A DNA stretch of 64,000 nucleotides from Plantago ovata. Its lineage: Eukaryota; Streptophyta; Magnoliopsida; Lamiales; Plantaginaceae. Under the pieces are notes generated by a model. That model did not search any database. It saw only the letters and a program-made list of their open reading frames with translations, and was not told the origin of the DNA. The stretch covers positions 11,497,745-11,561,744 of the forward strand of contig CM051456.1 of the NCBI GenBank assembly GCA_028274465.1, given 5' to 3'. Positions 12,608 to 23,900 of the stretch are shown here, in pieces (positions within the stretch are counted from its first letter, which is position 1; each line of letters starts with the position of its first letter). The position numbers and the translations under genes were made by a program.

Positions 12608-14292
12608 ACACTAACAAATTAAACAATAATTAATTAGTACTACTAGTATTTGTTAATCCTAATCCCTTAATTATAGGGACCGGATTATTTAATGGTTGTT
12701 GATGGCTACTTATCCATTTAACTTGGCTTCGCTAGAGTGGTGTAGAGTGTAGAGAGTGAGTACATGGCATCTTACGCCCTAATTGATTCACATGAGTCAG
12801 TGATAGAGGTCACAAGTTGAAAACTTGCCATGCTAGATTACAATTTACTCTAGCGATGAGGTAGTGGTTGTTTGTCACGTACGTAATAGATAACACTAAC
12901 ATGCATGGCGCTAGCTAGTACAGTGTCGGACAGACAAAACTGTCTTGTATAATCATGTCTAATTATCCAGGGCTATCAATAATTGAAAACTTACCGCCCC
13001 TTAGCCCCTTATTATTGTCTCATGTGGTAATAGTTTTAAGTTAACTTAAATAAGGTTTCGTATTCGAAACTTATGAATGTAAAAAAAAAAAAAAAAAACA
13101 CCGTTGGAAGAGACGATCCGTAAGAAAGGATCCAATAGTACTCGGTTTAATTAGTCACACATGGCATATGATAGAAAATACAGCGGAGAAACCAATTAAA
13201 AGAATAATTGGAAACTTTGAGGTGAGCAAGTATCGGGCCACGGGTACAAACTCACTTAAAAATTGTCTTATTTATAATACGTATCACGTACTAATTTAAT
13301 TGTTATACTATAACGGAGTGAAGTCTGTCGGGGTTCAGATTTTAGTTTTTAACCAACTATCGTCAGGTCTAGGCAGGGAGGTATAGTGGGTGGCGAATGG
13401 CGATGACCACCCCCGCCACCACTAAATATTTGAAATTTAACTTTTTTTGTGATATGTACTCTTATATTTGATTATTCATGCAAAACTTACGATTTGCTAC
13501 TGCTAAATTTTTTCATTAGTGTATTTATATAGTCAAACTTTTTAAATCTCTTAAGTTCCATATAAGGTTCTTACTATAATATATATTAATTTGTCGTCGC
13601 GCCTACTTTCTAATCTTGGTGACTCCACCCTTGACTAGTTGACTATAACTACAAGTGTTTGTTTGGTAAACAAATTGATAAAATGATTGATAATGTGATT
13701 AAAAATTGATAGTTAATTATTCAATTTATTTTTTAATGAACTACATAAAATTGTTTATTAAATCAATCACCTTACCGACATTCAACAAGTGGAGAGGGAC
13801 GAAGGCGAACCGGCCGGGCCGGTATATTTATTATGATAAAACAGTAAAATAAATAAAAAACCACATTATAATTTGATCCCAAATACACACTAAATCTTAA
13901 CGATATATACACAGTTGATTTTGAGAATAAGCGTGTGACTGGCCTTATGACAGAAATCTGGGGAATCAATGAAAGAAAGTTAATATGCATGCGCAAAACC
14001 AGAGCTAGTTTTCTCTTTTCATTTTTCCTTTTTTCTCTTTACCATTTTCCATTTCAGACATCTTAAGTGTCTGTTTAAGCGTGTGTTTGAAAATGTTTAA
14101 AGCAGTTTTATTTTTTTTAAAAGAAGAATAATTTCATATAATGATAAATCAAGAATCCAACATATCCGGATTTACAAACGAAAAAATCGTTGTTCCCACA
14201 CAATCACAAAGCAGTTTTAGAGTTAAGTACTCTTTTACAACGTCTACTACGACAACTTTTATAGAAAAATAATAATAATAATAATAATAACC
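12608..14292. other. Intergenic, repeat-rich
   Basis: No gene. Around 13,023-13,098 a stretch with a GGTTTCGTATTCGAAAC word followed by an A18 tract looks like a degraded SINE tail, but its boundaries are unclear. The rest is AT-rich with no recognisable coding potential. Confidence 0.4.
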
Positions 14293-14378
14293 ATTGTACT
14301 CCGTAGTTTTCATTGTTTTTTTTAATGGCAAATATATTGTACTCCGTAGTTTTCATTGTTTTTTTTAATGGCAAATAT
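14293..14378. repeat. Perfect 43-bp tandem duplication
   Basis: Two identical adjacent 43-bp units (14293-14335 and 14336-14378), each beginning ATTGTACTCCGTAGTTTTCA and ending GGCAAATAT. The absence of any mismatch implies a recent local duplication. Confidence 0.9.
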
Positions 14379-14539
14379 AACTTATCTCACTCCTACTCTA
14401 CGTTAAATTTTAAACCACCTTATTAAAGTAATATAATAAGCCGGTTGATTTACCCAATTGATTGACCTACTAATCAATTTTAATCCGTTGATCTTGCTTA
14501 TCCAATTTCAATCTGGTGCGTACATGTGCCATTAGTTAA

Positions 14540-14705
14540 TTAAAAGATGTAGGGTTCGAATCCTGTTGGCGTGATTTTTCTCCATTATTTTTATTATTAT
14601 TTTTATTGAAGGTGTTTGGTTTGAATCTTGTTAGCGTGATTTTTCTCTATTATTTGTATCATTATTTTAGTTGAAGGTGTTGGGTTCGAATCTTATTGAC
14701 GTAAC
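14540..14705 (+). repeat. 65-bp-period array carrying tRNA B-box-like motifs
   Basis: Three imperfect tandem units. GGTTCGAATCC starts at 14553, GGTTTGAATCT at 14618 and GGTTCGAATCT at 14683, exactly 65 bp apart. Each is followed by a similar T-rich spacer (GGCGTGATTTTTCTCC and variants). GGTTCGAATCC is a perfect pol III B-box, so the array is probably an amplified piece of a tRNA-derived element. No A-box or tRNA fold is present. Confidence 0.7.
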
Positions 14706-14827
14706 TTTTTTCTTTTTTATTTATTCTCTTCTTTAATTTTTATTTTTTAACATAAAGTTATATGTATGACGTATTATATTTAATTTAAAAAATAATCATG
14801 ATATGTTCTTATAAAAAAAATATATAC

Positions 14828-14861
14828 TTCCTCCGTCCAATAATAAATGTAACACTTGATT
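14828..14861. repeat. Stowaway-like repeat interrupted by the CACTA element
   Basis: CTTCCTCCGTCCAATAATAA just before the CACTA element resembles a Stowaway-type terminus. On the other side, 18,662 onward (TTTGTTGACTTTTTCGATGG) looks like continued repeat sequence. The CACTA element therefore probably inserted into an older repeat. Confidence 0.4.
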
Positions 14862-17800
14862 CACTACAACACAAACAGCTTTTAGCGACGGATCCATCCG
14901 TCGCTGAAAGCGACCGATCGGTCGCTAATAACAATTAGCGACCGATCGGTCGCTAATAACAATTAGCGACCGATCGGTGTTTTTAGCGACGGATAAAATC
15001 TACGTCGCTAAACCGTTAGTTGCTAGCGAATTAGCGACCGATGACTCATCGGTCGCTAATTAGCGACGGATTAGCGACGGATAAGGAGGTTGACTTTTAG
15101 CAACCGATGACTCATCCGTTGCTAAGGTCCAAGTCACGTGGCTTGGGCCCCGGAGATCCAGCGACGGATGAGTTATCCGTCGCTGGAGCTCTGACGCTCC
15201 CAGCGACGGATAAAGTCATGGGTTGCTAAAAAAAATTTTTTTTAATTTTTTAGATATAATAATGAGAACCAAAATCAAATGCAACATGTTACAGAAATTC
15301 TTATAGACCAAATAACAAAAAATCATAATAAATGTACCAAAACCCTCCATACATATAATAATAATCATACGTACACAATACTAATCCAAAATAATATCAT
15401 AGTGTACACGGTATTCATGTAGAAAATAGTAAATAGAGTCGAAAAGGATAGGGGATCGTGGAGAGGTAGGTGGTTCCATCCCCAGCTTCGCATACAACTG
15501 AGCAAACATAGTATCATATTGAGCCTGCTTCGCAGCTAGCCTCTTCACCTCCTCATCCCTCTCCTGCAACTGAAGTAAGAGGGTCTTCTCTCGAGCGGAA
15601 GCTGCTGCTGAAGATGATGAAGATGTACCGGCACGGAAACGACGAGTCGGCCTCGAGTCCAATTCAGGGACGACTGCTGCACTCCCCAGTCCCAAGCGAT
15701 GGCCCTTCTCGTCTGGAGGATTCACCTCGAGGAAAATGGCATTCATTTCCTCAACAGTGAGATCCTAATCACGAATCCTGGCCTCGTAGGCCGTCTGAAA
15801 TTATAAATCAAGAGTATAAGGTGTTAGTTATGTTGTTAATTAGTTATGAAATCATCAGTATTTAATAAACACATGTATTGTTGAACTTACCGCAATTGTT
15901 GTGGCCTCGTCACACAACCACTGTCCGTCCTTGGCCTTCTGAGATCTCGAGAACAAGGTGAATAGGAGACTCTCATTATCCTTCAACAGAATGACACATG
16001 AAAGCATCATATACTTAGTTTTAATGTTCGAAATGCAAGTAAATAACAAGTATAAGAATGATGAATTCACAAAGTTAATACACTTACCTTCTGCCTCACA
16101 TGTGCTGTAGCGATCGACTCAGAGCCAAAACAGTGTGTCACCAGGGTACGACTCCCATCATTCGGCTGCTTCTTCCTGTTCTCAATGTTCTGGTCAGCCT
16201 GCGCCTGGACTCTCTCGTTAGCCCAATACACCTTCCACGCCTCCCAAATTTCATCTCCGGGCCAATCACCGGTACGTGGACGGCCCTTTGTATACAGTTT
16301 CTTCATGTTATGAACCATGCACTTGTAAATGGAACTACCATGAGAGTTGAAGCTCCACCAGCGATCCATCAGTAATGATTTCGGAAGGAATAAATCTTTC
16401 TACACAATTACAAATAAACATCGAAACACATACGTTGGTGAATACTTAAAAACATTCAAGTATAACAAGGGGAAACAACATGTATCAAATATATAACAAG
16501 GGGAAACAACATCTATTCAAGTATATCGGTGACTAACATATCACCCAAGTTCAGTGGCTAACATACCACTCAAATATAGTGGCTACCATACCACTCACAT
16601 TGTCCTATATTTCACTAAAACAATGGTGACTAACATATCACCCAAGTACAGTGGCTAACATACCACTCACAACACAAACAATTAGGTAACTAATGTACGA
16701 TTATTAACTCACCCTCAGCTCCTCGAACAGCTCTCCCTTAATTTGGTCCGGGATGCAATGCCACTGGCTGCCACCCTCTTGCGGTGGGATCATCATGTTC
16801 CGTATTATCCCACTGAGTACTTTGGCAGCGCGCTCCCCATACAACCTGTGAAGAACAGGTAAGTCAATAGTGAAACCTTCGGTTAGTTCAGTATATATAT
16901 ATATTAAAAGTTCGTAAATCAGTTAATGCCTAATACTTACTTCTCTCCATTGGGGTAAAGGACAGGGCAACCATTCCACATCAGACCATCTTCCGACCTT
17001 TGAAAGGGACAACCGTCGTCTAGAACGTGGGCCCACGGGTCGTGGAGGGAGGAATGAGGAGTCGAGCCCCTACTCGACCCAGGTGGAGTCCCAAAAACAG
17101 TAGGGGAGCCCTGCTGTGAGCCCTGTCCGGTGTCCTCTCCGTCGGTATCATCCCTCTGGGACTGCGGGGTCAGGTATCGTGGCCTCCTGGGTCGTGGCAT
17201 CTGCAATAAAAAGATTTGTGTTAGTACATACACAATTGAATATAAAACATGTAAAGTCATTAAGAGATAAAGTAAGGAACGACGCTGGACATTTGGGTGG
17301 TCACGCCAGTAGGCCTGCCAATACTCATGAAGGGGAGCTGGCATCCATTCCGAAGGCGGAACTCCCAACAACCAGTTGGATTTCCAAGCCTCAAGTAGGA
17401 TATCCCCCAACGTAGGAACTGACATCTAATAATAATCAACCTAATATATAAGACGTAAAAAATTATATGATTTATCATATTTTTATAAAATAAACCACAA
17501 TTCTTACCCATTTTTAATTTGCATTATACTTACAATATTTCTAAATTACAACTAAAAATACTTATAATACATACTCATTTTAATTTATCAATGAGTTCTT
17601 TATTTTTATACTTATAATTTTTTTTAAATATGACTACAAATACTTATAATACGAAACTATGGAGAAATTATCAACTACGATTAATCACTAGAATTTATCA
17701 ACTTATATTTCAATTATAGTTATACATTTTCATTAACAACTAATTATAATTATGGCCGAATCATACTACAACTCAATTCTAGGTCTCCATTCATCCGAAA

Positions 17801-18661
17801 CAAAGTCTCAACACTCCAACTATCAATTCCTAAAAGAAAGTCTCAATTCCTAAAACAAATTATCAATTTCCAAAATACCCAATTCATCCCAAATCTATCA
17901 ATTCACCAACCAAAACTTGTGCATCCCCCCTAATTTGAGCTACACAACATAATAGATACTAGTAGAATGCATACAATTCATTGAAATAGGAAAAAAACGA
18001 AGAATACCAAAATTTAGACAAGTTAGGGTTCGAAGTTAATACCTTTGATTGCGGAAGAAATGGTGAAAGAATCACGCAATTGACTAGCTACCCTTGTTCC
18101 TTGATGAAAGAGCTTCGAAATGCTTATAACCTTGCTTGAAATGGTGAAGAAATGAAGAAGATATGGGAGGAGAAAATCGCGCCGGTGAGGAGAAACGGGC
18201 GGCTGCTGCTGTTCTGTCTGTGTGTTATATCCGAGACACTAAGTCTCGACATATATATGGACCAGCTAGCGACGGATGGTCCGCTAAAACAGTGACCGAT
18301 GGTTCCATCGGTCGCTAACTAGCGACTGATGACGTCATCGATCGCTATATATCAAAATCCTTTTTCTTTTTTTTTTACTGGGTCAACGCCTAGCGACGGA
18401 TAATTCATCGGTCGCTAAATAGCGACCGATAGACTTCATCGGTCGCAAAAAACAGCGACCGATGAGTCATCCGTCGCTATTTAGCAACGGATGAGTCATC
18501 TGTCGCTGAACCTCCACGCCCTGCGTACGCTTTATAGCGAACTGATTTTATCCGTCACTAGGGTAGTTTATCCGTCGCTAAAAGACCGATCGGTCGCTAA
18601 AATTAGCAACCGATCGATCCGTCGCTAAAAGTGGTTGCTAAAAGTGAGATTTCTTGTAGTG
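14862..18661 (-). mobile_element. CACTA (En/Spm) DNA transposon, 3.8 kb, complete ends
   Basis: The left end is CACTACAACA and the right end ...TTCTTGTAGTG, giving inverted termini CACTACAA. The direct 3-bp flanks are ATT/ATT, the target duplication expected for En/Spm elements. Both arms (about 14,880-15,230 and 18,260-18,650) are packed with copies of GCGACGGAT/GCGACCGAT in both orientations, typical of subterminal transposase-binding repeats. Inside is a minus-strand gene of the Transposase_24/TNPA-like type with two apparent lesions. No TNP2/TNPD-type catalytic transposase is seen, so the element must be non-autonomous. Confidence 0.9.
15381..17200 (-). pseudogene. CACTA accessory protein gene (Transposase_24/TNPA-like), broken
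   Basis: A multi-exon minus-strand gene inside the CACTA element. Probable exons: about 17200-16941 (starts MPRPRRPRYLTPQ directly after a splice-acceptor-like TTGCAG; proline/serine-rich, ends YPNGEK), 16845-16713 (RLYGERAAKVLSGIIR...), 16398-16088 (MDRWWSFNSHGSSIYKCM; WPGDEIWEAWKVYWANER), about 15985-15895 (LLFTLFSRSQKAKDG) and 15794-15381 (LGLGSAAVVPELDS, then the coiled coil LLLQLQERDEEVKRLAAKQA). This architecture fits plant Transposase_24 proteins, DNA-binding partners of the CACTA transposase. Two lesions are visible: an apparent one-base loss near 16,379 that puts the upstream part of exon 3 out of frame, and an in-frame TAG at 15765-15767. A further open frame starting at 17425 (SVPTLGDILLEAWKSNWLLG) may be an upstream exon. 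Probably non-functional. Confidence 0.72.
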
Positions 18662-19574
18662 ATTTTGTTGACTTTTTCGATGGTCATTTTGACTTTAAAT
18701 TATTCTTAAACCATACGATAAAAATAACTAAAAACATCATATTATGAAACTAGAATGTTTATATGAAGCACTTGACAATATATTCAACTGATGAAGAATA
18801 CCAATTAACATGCAAAAAAGATGCATTGCAGATTTTGAAGTTGAATGTTTCCAAAGTCTAGAGATGTATCTAATGGTTCTTAACACATCGGAAGAATGCT
18901 TTTCGTATGTCTAATATAGTTCAATTCAAAACTATTAATTGTAATAACTATAAAAACTATATACATTTATAGCACACCATTTATATTAAGTTTAATTACT
19001 CAATTAGTTATTTTTTTATTACGTTTGAAGTCATTATGTGAATATTATATATTCACTCCATTTATTTCAATATATTATTTAATAAAATAATAATGTTTTA
19101 CAAAATCACGCTTCACCGGTTCCTAGTAACTCGAAATACACCAAAACCAATTTATGCCCGACTCAGTCCTATTGTACTCCGTAGTAGTGGCTGGTTCCTC
19201 TACTCATAATGGTCATGTATGCATGCTTGGCATATTTGTCGCGTCTTCATTGTCTCATCCCCTTGCAAAAGTAGATTCCCCAAATTTATTGTTTTTGCTG
19301 TGTGTGTATGTACGTTGCATCACCTATTGTTTTCATTAGCCGATGATTAACACCAACCAAAATATGTATGGTACTCCACAAATTGACCATTCCTTGTTTT
19401 TGTTTATCAATCTTCTAATAATGATATACATATTGTCTAAAAAAGATAAAATAATAATGATATACATATCACTATATACTCGTATAACTTAACGATCCAA
19501 CCAAAACACTAGTGAGCACAAACTAAAAAAGGCTAAATTAAGTGCACTAAGAATAATTAGAGTCAGTACATAAC
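18662..19574. other. Intergenic, AT-rich
   Basis: No gene recognised. The first ~300 bp may be the continuation of the repeat into which the CACTA element inserted. Confidence 0.45.
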
Positions 19575-19688
19575 ATTTTTTCTTAATAATCGAACCATTA
19601 CAATTTCACAAGTAGCATTACAAAGCTAGTAATAAACTATAAATAATCTCGCACTTGGCGAGAATTGAACCTATGACTTCTAGTGTCA
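19575..19688 (-). mobile_element. Second SINE copy, head-truncated
   Basis: Close match to the body and tail of the SINE at 12441-12588, including AATCGAACCATTACAAT, CACAAGTAGCATTACAAAGC and CTTGGCGAGAATTGAACC. The similarity stops at TCTAGTGTCA, so the A-box head is missing. Same orientation as the first copy. No clear target duplication was found. Confidence 0.78.
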
Positions 19689-20640
19689 ATAATGTTCATA
19701 AGGTTGAAATTTGAATCCGTTCACGAGGCGGTGCGGAGCGTTATAATAAATTAACTAGTTTCTCCAAAAATTTACACTGCATTAGTTAAATGAAGACTTG
19801 GCCAAACTTGTGTACATTTCTAAACTTCAATTTAGCATGCAATGGCAATATCGAACTTTTAATAATCTACTTTAAAATACGCCCATGCTTAAGGTTAACA
19901 TATACATCTAGCTAGTTTCATTGAAGTATGATCATGATGGCCAGAGCAATAGGGAGTCATGTGGCAATCTGATTCATGTCGTGTTCTTAATTTGGTATCA
20001 ATGAAAAGGACCAACCCACAAAGAAGGTACCAAACTAAAGCTTCCATAGCGCAATAGAAAACAACAACAAAAAATGAGGCTAAGAAGAAAGCCAACTTAC
20101 ACGCCCAACAAAATTAGCGCGCGTCCAAGCACCATATGCCTCCTGTCTCATAAGCCCAGTCCATACCCACAATTATCCCCCACAACATCCCAAGAACTCA
20201 CATTAATCACCCACTCCATAAACACCAAATCAGCTATGTCACCACCAGCCCTGAACCTACTAAAAAGACATAAAACTGTCTCCAAGAACCACGAGCCAAC
20301 CCGAACAAAATGAAATAATTTACCTTTCACTTCCAACCACAACCAAGCAAGATTTGCACTAGCTAGTTTGTATATATTATTACTCATAATGGCGGTTCAA
20401 TTGACTAACATCTCAAATAATGGATTCATAATATTCACTTGGCTACAGGTTTAAACATTGCGATGCAAATTTGTGTTCTAGTCTAGGTCTTCTATATTTA
20501 ACCTACCCTATTTGGTGCGATTTAACGTGAACTTTGTGGTTTACATAGTATCACGTGAGTCTCAAGGTTTACCAAATATACACTGAAGGGTAGCAACCGT
20601 AGGTTCTCAATGCTATTTTTATTTTTTTCGAAATAGCTCA

Positions 20641-20644
20641 ATGC

Positions 20645-20694
<50 letters not shown>

Positions 20695-20695
20695 C
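20641..20695. repeat. (AT)n microsatellite
   Basis: About 55 bp of alternating AT with one TT interruption, able to form cruciforms, in the upstream flank of WD40 copy A. It is absent from the equivalent position in unit B. Confidence 0.9.
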
Positions 20696-20992
20696 TCCAC
20701 ATGGATACAAGTAGATAAACGGGGATTAATTCTAACTCCCACATAAGGAAAAAAAGTATATATATATATTAATTATTTCTTCCCGTCTTTTTTTCCCTTT
20801 TATTTCCATTTGACATAATTGGTAAAACGAAATTATAACCTCGATATATCACTATCACTCATTCACACTACATTTGGCGGGAGAGACTCCATTTCCAGAA
20901 CTCTCTCCACGGCTCAAAACACGCAGGGCAAAATTCAGTGCTCCCACCCGTACATCTTCTTACAGAAACGGTCACTCCTCAGCTCTTGTTCA

Positions 20993-23900
20993 ATGGAGAA
21001 GGACCTCGTTCCTGCTGCTGAATCATCTCCCGAAAAACCTAGAGCTATCAGAAGGTTTGTCTCCATAAACCCTAATTCAATTTCAATTTCATCGCTCGTT
21101 CGCATTTAATTGGATAAGCCGTGCATTTTAGGACTCCATGGAAGAGAGATCTAATCGAATTGAGCGGAAAGTTCGATCCGAATTACCGCCACCACTGCTC
21201 CAAACTCATAATTGATTCCTATTCTGAGGCTAGTAGTACTCATCTCATTCTTCAATTGATTTCATTTCCAGTCGACAAACAATGGCTAATGATTTTGTTT
21301 TAAACTAATGACTAATGGCTAATGGTTTTGTTTTTTTGGTTTGAATTGTCGATAGGTTAAAGTATTTCCTCATACCTATAACCTAGCAGAGGGAGATGGA
21401 CCATGCCGGACTCATGTGAGGAATTGTTTTGCCCTATTTATTGATATATGTTATTGATTGTTCTTCAACAATGAGAATCCTATATATATGTCACCTGTTT
21501 TGTTTTACTAAAACCAGTTGTGATTTCGACAGGAACTCCGGTTCTTGGGAGATTCACCTGCTGGATCTGACTGGTAGCTTTTCTTGCTTTCCCTTGCCCA
21601 TTTCCCTCTTGTCTCCTCTTGTTAGCTGCTATAGAATGCTATCGGAAAAATAGTGGATACTTGAGATTATTCAGAGTGGTTGTACTGAGGATTTGGTTTA
21701 ATGACGACTGTATGCCTGTGGTAGACTTAAATCATAGATGAAAGAACTATCCTTTAGAAACATGTTGTGGTGAAAGATGGAATTGCTATTTCTATTTTTT
21801 TAATTTTATTTTTACTTTATTAATTGGTATATTTCTGGCCTAATGCTTTAGCCACGCCATTTTCTTGTTCTAATTTTTCCTTTCCAATAGCTTTCACGTG
21901 TATCCTGTGCATGTATATAAATGAGTACCTTTCACTTCTATCATGCAATGTGGAGAAGCTTGGGATCAATTTCTATTTATATGTATTTTATTAAATGGTA
22001 AATTGGTAGCCGTCTTCCAACATTGAAGTCTTAATTGTTTCTCTAGATTTAGTTATTCTCAGCCAGATGTTATCTATGTTACTTTTTATTCTTCTCAGGC
22101 AGGGCGTCACATCAGTTCAATTTGACTCCAAGGTAAATTTATCGTTTTATTTTCTGTTCTTAAATGTTCAAATAAATGGCAATTTGGTAGCCGTCTTCCA
22201 ACATTGCTCTAAAATCTATGAAGAAACTCTTGCACGTTATCATTTAATGGCTATTTAGAATCTGGGTGTTTTGTCTGCACTGCCAAAGATCTTGTGTTGG
22301 TTCAGGAACATACTAGTTTATCATCCACATTCATCATGTTCTTAATTGGTTTGTGAATATACTACGGATGATCACATTCATCATGTTATTAATACAACAA
22401 GAGATTCGTCAATATGATCCTGGTTTTCCAGCATCTCACTCCTGTGAATATCTTTGGTATGAGGAACATTTTTGCGTACTTATTTTTGTTGGGGTTTCTG
22501 AGTTGGGCGCATAGCATATTAATACACTTAAATTTTCTTCCATTTCTGTAATTTATGTTTATTTGTGAGCAAAGCTTGATGGTTGTTTGTGTTTTAGATA
22601 ATTTATCACACAATCATTAGATTCATTATCCTTTCCTATGCAGGGAGTGTATCTGGCTTCAGTAACACAACTTGGCTGCTTAACTGTGCACGACTTTGAT
22701 AGTATTCAAAGTGATTATGGTAATCATGTGCTGCTTCTCATGCTGTTATGGTTTTTCTCCACCAAAGTACTCAAAAGATTACCTCTTATTTGTTTATGGG
22801 TTTTCCATAATAGATTTGAAGGACAATGAAGCAAACCGGGTTGTGCACTTTCAAACAGGCAGAAAGCTTCACGTCGTTCAGTGGAATCTTTCTAAACAAA
22901 ATGAGGTTTTCAAATTTACTATCTGCATGTTATGCAAAAATTTGTTATCATGTTAGTACTTTCTGTTTTTGAGTCAGTGGTGCATCGCGGAGCGTAGTTA
23001 TATATATAGTTTGAGATTCTGAATTCTGAAGCCTTTTATAATTGGCATGCTTCAGAGTTCAGACAACTTCTCATGGACGGGGCTATCTACTCACCCAGTA
23101 CAATTTGCAGGGATATATACCTTAATTATTTTTGTCTAGAGTTGAAAATTACATGCCACAGACTCCTCAGTGATGTTGAAGACTGAAACAAGGTCATCCA
23201 AAGATTGCATAATACGATAATAATATGTAGTATTATTAGCACATTGCATCAATACTCAATACATGGAAACCATAGTTAGTATGTTGGTAGCAACATGTCC
23301 AATTCTGAGACTATATATCCCTTTTGGTAATGAATATATAATATTTCTGGAGATTATTGGAGGTAAAGAAAAGAAGTAAAGGTAGCTCCTGCCTTTGGAA
23401 TTTAGTAGTTGATTTGTGGAAAAGTATTTTAAGACATTTAAAGAGTGATATATCTGTCTGTCTTTCAGATTATGGCTCTGGATAGACTTAAATGATATCT
23501 GCCATATCAACCTTTTAGTATTTTGCTTCCAATAAGCAATACTGGGGGGTTCATGTATTTGCTTATTCTTAATCTGTTGAAAATGTTTACGAGGTCAGGA
23601 ATATACTATCAATATGGAAACTTCATTCGACATATGTAGACAGTAGAATCATAGTTCTCTTGATGCACAATTCATTCTGGAGATCATGGTCGCTACCTGT
23701 GTTGTCAATCGTGTATCTAGATGCGTGGCCCAAAAAACTAGGATCGGGATTGCGAGAGCTGGGATACTGAAGTTATATAGTAATATACTAGTATATATCT
23801 TAACTTACATAATGAACATATAAGCACTTATAAAGTTAACAAAAAATAAAGGTGTACAAATGACCTATTTACTAATAAGAAGTCTTAGATTACTTCATAA

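Noticed and set aside
14540..14705. CRISPR-like array
   Set aside because: Only three diverged units, and their spacers are also similar; nuclear plant DNA. A tRNA-derived satellite explains it better.
19895..20390. Small open frames in the shared 5' flank of the WD40 units
   Set aside because: The equivalent frames in unit B (31,879-32,166) encode different products because of frameshifts, so they are not conserved as coding.
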